64,000 bases of DNA from positions 2,951,501 through 3,015,500 of the forward strand of contig NC_092616.1 of assembly GCF_047663525.1 (NCBI RefSeq), read 5' to 3'. Under the pieces are notes generated by a model. The model ran no database searches, was not told the origin of the DNA, and saw only the letters and a program-made list of their open reading frames with translations. The position numbers and the translations under genes were made by a program. Each line of letters begins with the position of its first letter. The first letter of the stretch is position 1. The stretch comes from Anas platyrhynchos (taxonomy: Eukaryota; Chordata; Aves; Anseriformes; Anatidae). Below, in pieces: positions 32,264 through 44,984 of this stretch.

Positions 32264-33440
32264 CACAGAATCACAGAATTTCTAGGTTGGAAGAGACCTC
32301 AAGACCATCAAGTCCAACCTCTGACCTAACACTAACAAGTCCTCCACTAAAGCATATCACTAAGTTCTACATCTAAACGTCTTTTAAAGACCTCCAGGGA
32401 TGGTGACTCCACCACTTCCCTGGGCAGCCTATTCCAATGCCTAATAACCCTCACAGTAAAGAAGTTCTTCCTAACATCTAACCTAAAACTCCCCTGGCGC
32501 AACTTCAGCCCATTCCCCCTCGTCCTGTCACCAGGCACGTGGGAGAACAGGCCAACCCCCACCTCGCTACAGCCTCCTTTAAGGGACCTATAGAGAGCAA
32601 TAAGGTCACCCCTGAGCCTCTTTTTCTCCAGGCTGAACAAACCCAACTCCCTCAGCTGCTCCTCATAGGACTTGTTCTCCAGACCCCTCACCAGCTTTGT
32701 CGCCCTTCACTGGACTCGCTCAAGCACCTCTATGTCCTTCTTGTAGCGAGGGGCCCAAAACTGAACACAGTAGTCGAGGTGCGGCCTCACCAGAGCCGAG
32801 TACAGGGGGACGATCACCTCCCTAGCCATGCTGGCCACACTGCTTCTTATATAAGCCAGGATGCCGTTGGCCTTCTTGGCCACCTGAGCACACTGCTGGC
32901 TCATATTCAGCCGACTATGAACTATCACTCCCAGGTCCTTCTCTGCCTGGCAGCTCTCCAACCACTCATCTCCCAGCCTGTAGCTCTGCTTGGGGTTATT
33001 GCGCCCCAGGTGCAGGACCCGGCACTTGGCCTTGTTCAACTTCATGCAGTTGACCTCAGCCCATTGGTGCAGCCTATCCAGATCCTCCTGCAGAGCCTTC
33101 CTACCCTCATTTTTTTTTTTGCCATGCAGGACCTGACTTTGATAAACCAATGCTGACTGGGCCTGATCGCTTGGTTGTCCTGGAAGCATTGTGTGATGGT
33201 ATTCAAAATAATCTGCTCCATGAGCTTCCCCAGCACCGAGGTCAGACTGACAGTCTCGTAGCTCAGAGATCCTCCTTCTGGCCATTTTGTAGGTGGGCAT
33301 CACATCTGCTAGTCACCAGTTGACTGTGAACTCCCCTGATAGCCAGGACTGCTGATAAATGATGGAAAGCGGCATGACGAGCACTTCTGCCAGCTCCCTC
33401 AGTACCCTCAGGTAGATCCCATCTAGCTCTTGTGAACATC
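32264..33440 (-). mobile_element. CR1 LINE, 5'-truncated and broken
   Basis: The 3' tail (two CACAGAAT units on plus, 32264-32279) lies at the left. Minus frames 32347-32691 and 32707-33303 carry [30 protein letters not shown] and [17 protein letters not shown] stop lies between them near 32700. A poly-T at 33109-33120 replaces the FADD region. It is inactive. Confidence 0.85.
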
Positions 33441-33599
33441 CACCATGAGGGATGCCATATGAGCAGTGGTGCCTGCTCACCAGGAACCAGACCAACTTCC
33501 TACAGAGCTGCTTTACAAGGAGCGTGGCCACCAAGAAAATCTAATTTATACTCAGCTCAGATCCGGTGTGACATTACAAGAAGTATCTACAGCCAGCAG

Positions 33600-34150
33600 G
33601 GAAAGATGTGCAGGTCTGGGATTCCCTTGGACAGTCTGGTGTGCAGAGGAGTAAGGGCTGTGGCAAGACTGAGAGTCCCAACAGGACTGAGGTCTTTGCC
33701 CATGGCTATGGCTGTTGTCTCTGCCACTGAGGTCTATGAGGAGACAGTGTACAGTTGATGCACAAGGGCCTCAATGCCTCCTTGCCCCCACCCATGAAGC
33801 AGGCAGGGGTCATACCATTCTCCTGCACTTGGCCATGCACATCCCATCTCCTACTGCCCCAGGAAGAGCCCTGAGCAATGCGTGAAGAGAAAGAATCTCT
33901 CTTCCCAGGGACCAGGGGTCAAAGGCTTGGCCCTTGTCCTTGGTGAAACACATCCAGCCTTTCTACACATCAGTGTGCCTTGACATTGTCTTTCTCTATT
34001 TGTGCTAACTGCCTCCAACGCTGTGTTCTAACGAGCTCCAAGGGAGGCTGTGTCAGCCCTGGCCCTCAGGGGGACACTGCAGGAAACTTGCATCTGATTT
34101 GGACTTCTTGAGAGATTTCTTCAGTTTGCTCTCAGTGCCTGCATTTTGAG
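33600..34150. repeat. Low-copy block duplicated at 21900-22540
   Basis: Direct relative of 21900-22540. It lies just 5' of the diverged cassette of the next receptor. No gene is seen. Confidence 0.55.
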
Positions 34151-34179
34151 GGCTCATCACCAAAACTCCCTGAGGGGTC

Positions 34180-34560
34180 ATTACAATGCCTTGGGCTGGG
34201 CCTCTGATGTTGAGCTGGGCCGGGCTCCTGGGACAGAGAGAGCTCCTGGCAAGAGAGCCCTGGTGCAGAGAGACAGCTCTACCCAAGAGCAGCACCTCTG
34301 CACAGTGCAGCAGGGCTGGGGGCTCTGACCACAGCAAACACTGAGAGGAGAGAAGAGAGGGATTGAAGGCAGTTGGGAGAAGGAGGATGCTGAGAGCTGA
34401 CTGGAGGAGAAATCTGCACAGCCCTTGACAAGGTAAGTCTCTGGCTGCAGGGCCACGCAGCTGAACGTCCTGGAAGAGTCTCCTCCTGGGTCTTGTTTCT
34501 GGGAGGGCAGTGGGCAATGCAGTAGGCTTTGAGAGTCCTGCTGGATTGCACTGCGAAGTG
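34180..34560 (+). promoter_or_regulatory. OR14 5' cassette, copy 3 (diverged, shorter)
   Basis: It opens CCTTGGGCTGGGCCTCTG as in the other copies and keeps a GTAAGTCTCTGGCTG donor at 34433, despite clear divergence around it. It lies about 0.95 kb upstream of the receptor acceptor at 35384. Confidence 0.5.
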
Positions 34561-35384
34561 AGGAAGAGTGGCAAAAGCCCCTTGGAGTGCTCTAACCTAA
34601 CTGCCTCTGGTCAGCCAAGAGCAGAGTGGCCAAGGCTCCTAAAGGCAGCGGTGCAGCTGGAATAGTGGGACACCCCAGCTTGCGTATATCCAGCTCTGGC
34701 CGTGGGGCATACACTCTTGGGCTGCAGGCTGCTCTCCAGCAGGATGCAGCTGTCTCGTCAATCCTTGTGTTATCCAGGTGTCCCAAGGAGAAGACACTTC
34801 CACACTAAGGCCATGTCCTTGCTGCTGGATAGCTGTCTGAGGGCAGCTGGAGTGAGCGCTCTGCACCCCTGGTTGGGAGGGAAGAACTGAGAACCTGATC
34901 CAGCACCCAGAGACAAGGGGAGGACTCTGTCCAGCTGTACTTGGACTGGGGCTTCTGTGCTCTCAGCTGTCTTCAGTTACATCTCAGTGAAACACGCGAG
35001 CATGGTGGTCATCCTAAACATTACTGGGTTAAATGCTAGAAAATATAGCAAAGATAATCCTACCATGCTCTAAACTGTCGTTGGATGAGTTGTTTACAAA
35101 AACAATGCAAAGTTCAATGATCTGAAAGTTGGACTGAATTTGAATTTCCCCCATGTTACTTTTTCCCTCCTGCTGAACAGCAGGAAGTACTCCTCTGGAG
35201 TGCACAGCACACCCAGCTCCCAGAGCCACTCTCAGCCAACTGCAGATACAGCTCGAGCAAGAGAGCTGCAGAAAAGTTCTCCTGCAAAGAGAGTGGCTTA
35301 GGCAGAGTGGTGCTTTAAGGCTTGCAGTAGGTTTTCCTCATAGACGTTTGTTCTAAATTTGTTCTGCCTTCTCCTCTTCAACAG
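34561..35384. other. Putative 5' intron of the OR14 gene at 35408
   Basis: No gene is recognised. It ends in a pyrimidine-rich acceptor (TTCTCCTCTTCAACAG, ending 35384). Confidence 0.4.
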
Positions 35385-35407
35385 ACAACTGTGTCCAACG
35401 TCATAAA

Positions 35408-36367
35408 ATGCCCAACAGCAGCTCCATTACCGAGTTCCTCCTCCTGGCATTTGCAGACACAAGGGAGCTGCAGCTCCTGCACTTCACGCTCTTCCTGGGC
35501 ATCTACCTGGCTGCCCTCCTGGGCAACGGCCTCATCCTTACCGCCGTAGCTTGCGACCACCGCCTTCACACTCCAGTGTATTTCTTCCTCCTCAACCTCG
35601 CCCTCCTCGACCTGGGCTGCATCTCCACCACTGTCCCCAAAGCCATGGCCAATTCCCTTCATGATACTAGGGCCATCTCCTATGCAGGATGTGCTGCACA
35701 GGTCTTTCTTTTTCCCTTTCTGATATCAGCAGAGTATTTTATTCTCACCATCATGTCCTACGATCGCTATGTTGCCATCTGCAAGCCCCTGCACTACGGG
35801 AGCCTCGTGGGCAGCAGAGCTTGTGCCCAGATGGCAGCAGCTGCCTGGGGCAGTGGGGTTCTCTATGCTCTGCTGCACACTGCCAATACATTTTCACTGC
35901 CATTGTGCAGAGGCAATGCTGTGGACCAGTTCTTCTGTGAGATCCCCCAGATCCTGAAGATCTCCTGCTCACAGTCCTACCTGAGGAGTTTTTGGGTGCT
36001 TGTGATTGGTGTCTGGTTAACGTCCGTGTGCTTTGTTTTCATTCTTTTTTCTTATGTGCAGATCTTCAGGGCTGTGCTGCGGATGCCTTCAGACCAGGGG
36101 CGACACAAAGCCTTTTCCACATGCCTCCCTCACCTGTTTGTGGTTTCCCTGTTTATCAGCACTGCCCTTTTTGCTTACCTGAAGCCCCCCTCCATCTCCT
36201 CTCCATCCCTGAACCTGGTGGTGACAGCTCTGTACTCAGTGATGCCTCCAACATTGAACCCCCTCATCTACAGCATGAGAAACAGGGAGCTCAAGTGGGC
36301 TATTAGGAAAGTGATTTCACGAATGTTTCTAAATAGAGACAAATTTCCCCTCTTTTTCCAGAATTGA
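35408..36367 (+). CDS. Olfactory receptor, family 14-like, intact
   Basis: A 319-residue seven-helix receptor starting MPNSSSITEF. Residue landmarks are GN 40-41, LHTPVYFF 53-60, MSYDRYVAIC 116-125, SY 215-216, KAFSTCLPHL 234-243 and PTLNPLIYSMRN 281-292; cysteines are at 95 and 187. The tail ends NRDKFPLFFQN. The start lies 24 bases after a good acceptor at 35384. AATAAA lies at 36575-36580. It is the closest relative of the broken copy at 24255-24960, which is its inverted duplicate including 3' flank. P replaces S at residue 2 relative to the other intact copies. Confidence 0.93.
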   Translation: MPNSSSITEFLLLAFADTRELQLLHFTLFLGIYLAALLGNGLILTAVACDHRLHTPVYFFLLNLALLDLGCISTTVPKAMANSLHDTRAISYAGCAAQVFLFPFLISAEYFILTIMSYDRYVAICKPLHYGSLVGSRACAQMAAAAWGSGVLYALLHTANTFSLPLCRGNAVDQFFCEIPQILKISCSQSYLRSFWVLVIGVWLTSVCFVFILFSYVQIFRAVLRMPSDQGRHKAFSTCLPHLFVVSLFISTALFAYLKPPSISSPSLNLVVTALYSVMPPTLNPLIYSMRNRELKWAIRKVISRMFLNRDKFPLFFQN

Positions 36368-36734
36368 CTTAACTTGGTACCTCCCCTCAGGCCTGGTCCT
36401 TCTTTCATTGTCAGTATTGTTATTGTTCTCTTTGGTATCATTTGATTTATTGTGCTCTTAGAGTAATATCTCTTTTTCACCCTACTTCTGCTGAGGATTG
36501 ACACTTCTCTGTTTGCTCTTGAGGCTATACAAATATGTGTCCAACAGAAGGTCAGAGCTGACTCTTACCTTCAAAATAAAATGGGATCTCCACAGTGCAC
36601 TGTCTGAAGGCTTGGATGTTTTTTCAAGGTTGTTACCAAGCTTTCCAGAAGCTTGTGTCACTTTCCACCACCTATCAGACGCTTTCCAGCATCTGTCAGT
36701 GGTCATGATCCTCCAAAGATGTCCTGGGTGAGTA

Positions 36735-38776
36735 GAGACTTGCTAATGTGATGCCCATCTTTAAGAAAGGTCATAAAGAAGGACTAGGGAACTGCAGGTC
36801 TGTCAGCCTGACCTCGGTGCCAGGAAAGGTGATGGGACAGGTCATCTTGAATGCAATTATGCAGCATATGCAGGACTACCAGAGGATCAGGCCCAGTCAG
36901 TATGGGTTCAAGAAAGGCAAGTTCTGCCTGACCAACCTCATCTCCTTCTATGACCAGTGACCTGCCTGGAGAATGAAGGAAAGCCTGATGACATAGTCTA
37001 CCTAGACTTCAGCAAGGCCTTTGCCATGATCTCCCACAGTATTCTCCTGGAGAAGCTGGCAGCCCATGGCTTGGACAGGCACACACTTTGCTGGCTTAAA
37101 AACTGGCTGGGTGGCCGGGCCCAGACAGTAGTGGTGGCCAGACTGAAATCCAGCTGGTGACCAGTCACGAGTGGTGTTCCCCAGGGGTTGGTGTTGAGGC
37201 CCATCCTGTTTAACATTTTTATTGATGATTTGGATGAGGCAATTGAGTGCACCCCCAGTACGTTTGCAGATGACACCAAGGTGGAGGGAAGTGTCAATCT
37301 GCCAGTGGGTAGGAAGGCCCAGTAGAGGGACCTGGACAGGCTGGATTGATGGGCAGAGGGCTGTGGGATGAGGTTCACCATGGGTAAGTGCTACTTCCTC
37401 CTCTTTGGCCACAACAACCCCATGCAATTCTACAGGCTTGGGGAAGACTGGCTGGAAAGCTGTGCACAGGAAAGGGATCTGGGTGTGTGCTCAAAGCTTT
37501 CCTGAACATGAGCTGGCAGGTTGATAGCAAGCTGAATATGAGTCAGTAGTGTGCCCTGGCAGCCAGGAGGGCCAACCGTATCCTGGGGTGCATCAAGCAC
37601 GGCATTGCTAGTCAGTTGATGGAAGTGAATATCCTGCTCTACCTTGCACTGTTGGGGCCTCACCTTGAGTACTGTGTGCAGTTCTGGTGTCGTGGTTTAA
37701 CCGAGCCGGCAGCTAAACACCACACAGCCGTTCGCTCACCCTCCCCCCTCCCTCTCTGGGACGGGGGAGAGAAATGGAAAGTGAAGCCCGTGAGTTGAGA
37801 TAAAGACAGTTTAATAAGACAGGAAAATAATAATAACAAAATAATAATAACAATAATAACAATAATAATAATATGGTGATAATAGGGAAATAATAATAAT
37901 ATGTACAAACAAGTGATGCACAATGCAATTGCTCACCACTCGCTGACCGATGCCCAGCCTAACCCCGAGCAGTCCGGCCCCCTCCCCCCGGCTAGCCACC
38001 CCTATATATTGTTTAGCATGACGTCAGATGGTATGGAATACCCCTTTGGCTAGTTTGGGTCACCTGTCCTGGGTCTGTCCCCTCCCAGCTCTTACTGCAC
38101 CCCCAGCCTGTCCGTTGGCAGGACAGAACAAATGGCTGAGATGTCCTTGGCTTAGTATAAGCACTGCTCTGCAACAATTAAAGCATCGGGGTGTTATCAG
38201 CACTCTTCTCATCCTAAGCCAAAACACAGCATTCCACCAGCTACTAGGAAGAAAATTAATTCTGTGCTAACTGAAACCAGGACATCTGGGCACCACAGTA
38301 CTGAAAGGATATGAAACTGTTGGAGAGAGTCCAGTGAAGGACTACAAAAATGGTGAAGGGCCTAGAGGGGAGGCACAGCTGAGGTCACTTGGCCTGTTCA
38401 ACCTGGAAAAGGAGAGGCTGAGGGGAGACCTCATCATGGTCTAGTCTCCCTCACGAGGGAGAGTGGAGCAGCAGGCACCCCTCTATTCTCTTTAGTGACC
38501 AGTGATAGGACCAGAGGGAATGGTGTCAAGCTGCGACAGGTGAGGTTCAGGCTGGATATCAGGAAGATAACTCTTCACTGAGAGGTAGTTACACACTGGA
38601 ACAGGCTCCCCAGATACAGAGTCACGGCACCAAGCTTATCAGAGTTTAAGAAGCAATTGGACTGTGCACTTAGTCACATGGTCTAAAATTTTGGGCAGAC
38701 CTGTGTGGTGCCAGGAGCTTGACTCTATGATCCTTATGAGTCCTGTCCAACTTGGGATATACTATGATTCTATGAT
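36735..38776 (+). mobile_element. CR1 LINE relic interrupted by a solo LTR
   Basis: Decayed RT frames are readable on the plus strand: [45 protein letters not shown] and ADDTKVEGS, with stops and frameshifts between. The sequence HLEYCVQFW is cut at 37687 by an LTR and resumes at 38285. The 3' end reads GATTCTATGATTTT near 38776. It is an old, inactive copy of a different subfamily from the one at 20415. Confidence 0.88.
37688..38284 (-). mobile_element. Solo LTR with perfect 5-base target duplication
   Basis: On minus it starts TGTCCTGGTTTCAG and ends AAACCACGACA (597 bases). The target duplication TCTGG lies at 37683-37687 and 38285-38289. An ATATATAGGGG TATA-like element and an ATTAAA signal are visible, along with an AAT/ATT microsatellite. 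A five-base duplication suits ERVL-like (class III) elements. No internal viral genes remain. The target was an older CR1. Confidence 0.92.
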
Positions 38777-39390
38777 TTTTGCACCAACTCCCGCCTCCTT
38801 TCCTCAGACATCTGGCTACACACAGTTTTTTGTTGTTATTTTTGTGTGGATGTGTCTTTTTTTTTTTTTAATATTTACAAAAGAAGTATATTAAAAAGAA
38901 ACTAACACCAACAAAAATAAAAGAAGCAACCAAACAAAAACCACAGTCCACAGCTGTGAGTCAACTCTAACTTGCCTCCAGTGAGGTGCACCATCCACCA
39001 TTGATGACTGTACAAGAAATTTTTGACACAGAGAGATAGGAAATGGTAAAAGAGAAATACAGAGTTGGCTACAGGGATGATGAAAGGGACTACTGAAACG
39101 CAGGCAAGCTTAACCTCCCTGAAACCCCTAGAAGCAACTGGGTATATGAGAAGTATCTGAATGACCGAAGAGCAAGAGCAAGTGGAGGGGAACTCTGCAG
39201 AAGAGCGGAAAATGCACATGTCCACACACTCTGCTGGAAAGATGATTTCCAGCATGGTCTGTTTTGTAAGGCCAGGTTGAAATACCTCAAAGACTGAGAT
39301 GAAGTGCAGTGCATAAGAGAAATTCTGGCAATGCAAGTACAGGGGAAGATATATATACATATCTGCATTACCTGCCTTTCTTGGTGGGAA
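38777..39390. repeat. Low-copy block duplicated at 22880-23390
   Basis: Direct relative of 22880-23390. It follows the CR1 tail and contains no gene. Confidence 0.55.
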
Positions 39391-40319
39391 TATTCACATC
39401 TTTCTGTCTGTATAGTGAAAAATATTTGTGTAGCTACAGCTGTAACTACAGCTGTATGTGCAAGTAAAGGTAAATGTATATACAGAGTTACACGTATACA
39501 CATAGATAACTGGGAGAGAGACGGGCAAGTGTCTGGGATTCTAGGAGTTTACATCACCTGAACTATCAGGAAACCAACCCAGCAGTGCTGGGAGCTGGGG
39601 AGAGGGGAGACGTGGAGGAAGGTCGCAGTGACACGGCTGGGAGGTGGGTTGTGATGCCATTCCTACTGCAGTGACCTGACTGCCGGGTGGCAGGCAGGCA
39701 GACACGGCAATGTCATTGAGTGCATCACAAACCCCATGGGACACGGGGGGCAGCTCTGACAGGGGACAACTCTGTCGAGCCACCATGGCTGGGCTGCTGC
39801 TGCTGAGGTCACCTCCTCACAACACTGTGATGGGCCAGGAGCAGGCAGGCCTCAGGAGGCCATCAAGAGCAGCAGCTGTGGAAGCTGCAGGCAGATGCCT
39901 GGGCCCCTGGGGAGGGCTGCCCTGCAGTGATGCCAGCTGGACATGGGGTGGGAGCCTGTGGGAAAAGGCACAAGAAAGTGCTGGGTGTGACAAAGCACAG
40001 CACGAGAAAGGAGCAGATTACAGGCAGGGCTGTGAGGGACAGCAACATCTCACGTGCCCTTGGTGGGCAGAGATTTGAGCGATGGGCAAATGGCACAGAG
40101 AGATAGAGGGGAGCAGTGGAGACCAGAGGTCTGGTCCTTGCTCTAGAGACTCCAGATACCCTGTACCTGATCGCATCTCTCTGTCCTGCCTTCTTCCAGT
40201 TGCAGTTGGTCTGGGTGTGCTCAGCTGTACACACCTGTGTGTGCACATCCATGTGTGTTTAAAAGATTGCGTCTTTGTGTACACATGGCTGGGTATTCTT
40301 GCAGACACCAATTCTAGGT
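39391..40319. other. Intergenic, GC-rich in part
   Basis: 39540-40100 is GC-rich with no recognisable protein, LTR or OR14 flank. Confidence 0.35.
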
Positions 40320-41145
40320 GAGCTTTGCCTTTCCTAAAAGCATATGTCCACCACAAAGGTAAGATATCTAAGTTTCTTTTTTGGAGCCTGTCCTTGCTGT
40401 CAGCCCCTGGCAGATCCTTCATGGCCCCTCTCAGTGCCCTATCCCTGCATCGTCCCAGCCCCACTGCCCCACACATGGTCCCACAGCCGTGCTGCCAAAG
40501 CAACGCACATGGCAATGCACATTCAGGGTTGGGTCAAGCTCCTGCTATTACGATTTCAATGGCACACTTGGGGTCCCCTCCTGCCATGGCCCTACTGCAT
40601 TTGCATCCTCCTCCAGCCCCCAGCTGTGGGAGTGTGGCCATGTTTATCTCTTAACTTATGCTTCATAAATGATTTCATACCTAACTTATAGAACACTATT
40701 TTTTTATTCAAGCTCATAAATAAAGTGGGCTGAAATTCTGCTAAATAGCTGATACAAATATTGCTAGGAAGATGTGGATCAAGTTTTCACTTCCAGGCGA
40801 ATGCAACTTAACTTCTGTATTAACTTTGCTGATGTTTCTGGGATTCCCATAATAAACTATAGCTGGTATGATACCATATTTAAAGTATGCCAGAAACCTG
40901 AATTTGAGGTACAAAGCAAGTTCCCAGTATATGAAAAAAAAGTCACTTGCACTGTTTTACCCCCATAAAGCTACAGTAGAATCCTCTAGTAACCACGAGG
41001 TGGCTTTTGGTCTGTAAGGAAAATTGTTAGTGTAAATGACAATATTCATCGCTGTTGCAGTGTTTTAGTGTGGCTCACAGTCCATAAACATTTTTGTCCT
41101 TCATGTATCTTTAAATATATAGTTACTGTTTGTTTTTTTTTTTTT
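40320..41145. repeat. Block duplicated at 51770-52090, then AT-rich DNA
   Basis: 40320-40600 is a direct relative of 51770-52000, for example CCTTGCTGTCA then CCTGGCAGATCCTTC. 40600-41140 is AT-rich and featureless, ending in a T run beside the next CR1. Confidence 0.6.
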
Positions 41146-41925
41146 TTACAAGGCTAAGTGCTGGGTCCTGCACCTGGGGCGCAATAACCCCAAGCACAGC
41201 TACCGGCTGGGAGATGAGTGGTTGGAGAGCTGCCTGGCGGAGAAGGACCTGGGAGCGATGGTGGACAGTCAGCTGAATATGAGCCAGCAGTGTGCTCAGG
41301 TGGCCAAGAAGGCCAACGGCATCCTGGCTTGCATAAGAAACAGTGTGACCAGCAGGGCTAGGGAGGTGATCGTCCCCCTGTACTCGGCTCTGGTGAGGCC
41401 GCACCTCGAGTACTGTGTTCAGTTTTGGGCCCCTCGCTACAAGAAGGACATCGAGGTGCTTGAGAGGGTCCAGAGAAGGGTGACGAAGCTGGTGAGGGGC
41501 CTTGAGAACAAGTCCTACGAGGAGCGGCTGAGGGAGCTGGGCTTGTTCAGCCTGGAGAAGAGGAGGCTCAGGGGCGACCTTATCGCTCTCTACAGATACC
41601 TTAAAGGAGGCTGTAGCGAGGTGGGGGTTGGTCTATTCTCCCACATGTCTGGTGACAGGACGAGGGGGAATGGGCTTAAGTTGTGCCAGGGGAGTTTTAG
41701 GTTGGATGTTAGGAAGAATTTCTTTACTGAAAGGGTTGTTAGACACTGGAACGGGCTGCCCAGGGAAGTGGTGGTGTCACCATCCCTGGAAGTCTTTAAA
41801 AGACATTTAGATGTAGAGCTTAGGGATGTAGTTTAGTGGGGACTGTTAGCATTAGGTCAGAGGTTGGACTCGATGATCTTGAGGTCTCTTCCAACCTAGA
41901 AATTCTGTGATTCTGTGATTCTGTA
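41146..41925 (+). mobile_element. CR1 LINE 3' end
   Basis: A 5'-truncated copy of the same subfamily as 20415-21855. The frame 41222-41836 reads from [20 protein letters not shown] through [16 protein letters not shown] to [11 protein letters not shown] without a stop. The tail has three ATTCTGTG-type units (41902-41925). The catalytic RT domain is absent. Confidence 0.92.
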
Positions 41926-43400
41926 ATCACACATCTCACAGCTCCCCAAGGAATGGTGATCAGGAGCTTACTGCTCCTTTTATGTTATCTCTGTCTTCAT
42001 CCACCTTTTCCTGTGATGGCTCTACCTGGGAGGAGCCTGCCTCGTCTTTTTCTTCCTCCTCCCCTGTATGAGTAGGAGCTTCTTTCCTAGCTAAACAAGC
42101 TGATTTTGTCTCTCCTGTTTCTTCTCATATGTATGTATGAGTGATAGAGGCACAGGTTGCTTCTCTGGCCCAGTCGCAGGGATTGGAGTTGTGTAGATTG
42201 CAACTCGTAAGCATAGGCCAAGCCCCAGCACACTGCAGTGATTTCTCCCTCTTTGGAAACGCCAGGGTGATGACACTCCTTTTTCAAGCATTCTGCCTTT
42301 TTATTTATTTATTTATTTATTTAATTTTTTTATTTTTATGATTCTGCACTTCTTCAGGGGTGAAGTTAGAAAGCATTGGAGGTGCCCACAGTTCTAGGTG
42401 CCTGCCCAAATCCTCCCACACACCCTGCCCCTCATAATTATCCTGCCTCAGGGAAGATCATTGTGTGGCATTCTGAAATAGTTTACTCTAACCTTAAACA
42501 AAACCTGAAACACATTCAGGACACAAAACAATATGTACAGGCTGGTTTGAACATTCCAAGGATTCCAAGTTTCAAAGAGCTATTGTAACTAGCTGTGGGG
42601 AGAAGAAGTGTCCCCTCTCATCCCTTCCATAGATTGGCTCCCTGGGGAGAAAAGTGAAGACTGTTAATTATAAATAGTTTCTGAGAGAAAGTTCCTCGAG
42701 CATGGAGGTGACAGCAATGCTGAGTACAACTACCAGATTTGTCTCATGACCAGTAATTTTATCACAACATAAGGTAGTGTTAGGCCATAGAGTAAACTAA
42801 TAACCATAAACGAGCACGCACAAAGGATAAACAGCACAACAGGGAACACACACAATATGTAATGTGCTACCCAACACAGTTCTGAGACCAAACACAACTA
42901 CTACACCAACAAAAAATGAACATTGTGGTCAGCAACTATGAAGCTGATCTATTGCTTATAACAACTTTATTTTATCATGATCCAGTCATATCTGTCATTA
43001 TCTGAGCCCTTTATGGTCCCACGCAGGATTCATTTGGGAAGGAGGGCATCCCACAGGAGGGACGCAGAGAGGGCAGAGATTGACCATCAAGGAGCAGTGG
43101 AAACAATGTCACAGACTGACAGCAATTCCCAATTCTCCTGTTCCACCCAGAACGAGGAGTTACAGGAGGCTTGATGAGGGGAATGGTGTTTTTAGTTTGC
43201 TTGTAGTTCCTCAAGGTTGTAGTCCGCCACTGAGAGTCAATAAATTATATTAATCTACCTATGCTAAGTCTGTCTTGCCTGTGATGATAATTGGTACCCA
43301 TGAGGATATTTGGTGGGTGACCTCCTGTTCTACCTCAAGCCTTGAGCTCTTTTCATCGTATTTTTTCCCCCTTTTCCTTGTAGGTGGGGAAGTAAAAGAG
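41926..43400. other. Intergenic, AT-rich
   Basis: No gene is recognised. A (TTTA)n microsatellite lies at about 42299-42323. Confidence 0.4.
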
Positions 43401-44984
43401 CGGTGGCCATGGAGTTCACCTGTGTACCTGTGTAAACCCACCACAGTATGGAGATTGGAAGGGTCCAGCACCAGGGCTGTGGCCATCCAGGGATGGCATC
43501 TCAGCACCCAGAACACACTCTGCCAGCCTGGTGGCACAGGAGGGGCTGGTTCCCCTGAAGGAGATCAGTACAAGGGGAAGGCTTGATTTCCAACACAGGC
43601 ATTTTTGGCACATTCCTGAGAGGCCTGTGGGAACTGGAGGACACACCAGTATCTGGGACACCGGTCGTCTTTCCTCCCAGAGACAGATCCCAAAGAGACA
43701 CCAGCTCCCAGGGAAACCTGGCCCTGGACTGTCCCCATCACAAGGAGGCTGAGCCATGCCCAGAGGAGCCCTGGGGCTTAGGGCACCCCTAGCATCAGGA
43801 CCCAGGAATCCTGGCTACCGCATACTCCCCTGAGCCCAGAGGGACACTCAGGCAAGGCTCTTGCAGCAGCCACCAGCCATTTCCAGCCCCCTGCAAAGCT
43901 TTGGACAGCTGCCAGCCCCTGTGACACATCTTGGGAAGGGGCTGCTGACACCCTTACCTTTGGGGGAGAGATGCAGGAGCACTGGGAACAGGGAAGTCAG
44001 GACAGAGGTGATGGTCGTGCTCCAGCAGCCCTCCATCTCGCTTGCTGCTGGCCCTCAGCTCAGGACAAGGGATGCCAGCCCTGGCTCCTCAACCACAGCT
44101 CCTCTGCAAGGTGCCCCTGCTCCTCCGCCCGTCAGCGAGGGTCGCCCAGTGCAAGCTTGCTGCCTGCTGACCCCACTCCTGGCCACACAAGGACAGCGCT
44201 GGGGAGCACCCAAGCAGTGCCCAGCAGGGACCAGGCCTTGCAGGGAAGGGGAGCACTGCCGCTGCTCCAGTGACGATATCCTGGTGATGCAGTGCACCCC
44301 CTGTGACATCAGCACATGTCATTAGAAGGCCTGTGAGGTCAGCAGCATGGAGACAGCACAGCTCAGGAGAGACGAGAGATTTCCCTTCTTGTCCTGAGAA
44401 ACAGTCATTTCATTTCTTCCCAGTTCTTTTCCACAGGATCCTGACAAATTTACCAGGAACATCTCCAAATGGTGACAAAGGCCATGGAATATAGGAAATG
44501 GAACAATGGAGAAGTCCCTGCTGTGTTCCTGCATCAACAGGCCTCTGCTCTTGGAAGCCCTTCCAGGAAGGTGTGGTTCGAGGCTTGTCCTGGGGCTGGG
44601 CTTTTTTCAAACGATGGGAGCGAAGGCGCCTGGGATGCAGCAGCTCCTCATTGTGCCTGAACTCGTCTTCACAGCATGTCGCTCACTTGGTGAAGTAGGA
44701 TGTGTTATATGGAGGGAATTGCAGCACATTCCTGGGCCTTCCTCCCCTCATGTCCCACAAGGCTCTGTGCTCTGAGAAGGCCTCAGCACCCTCGCCCAGG
44801 ACATCCCCGCTGCCATGCCACAGGCAGAGGTGGCACACGAGGGACTGGCAAACTTACCTTCAGCACCTCATGGTAAGGGAGAGGGGTAGTGCAGCACTGC
44901 AGATGAAGGGGAGAGTAGGGAGAACAGGTTGGGACAGCTGCAGTGCACTCCTTAATGCTGACACAGCTTCCTTGCAGTCAAGAT
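43401..44984. repeat. Left arm of large inverted repeat, outer part
   Basis: 43610-44640 is the inverted relative of about 57400-58385. It includes copies of the 3110-3340 block. Several open frames appear on both strands but mirror each other between arms, and none resembles a known protein. Confidence 0.65.

Noticed and set aside
32539-33156. 205-codon plus-strand frame
   Set aside because: It is the antisense of CR1 ORF2; the minus strand carries the RT-family motifs.
43861-44325. Frames of 90-150 codons repeated in inverted orientation at 57.7-58.0 kb
   Set aside because: Conservation follows from the duplication. Frames are open on both strands and no family is recognised.
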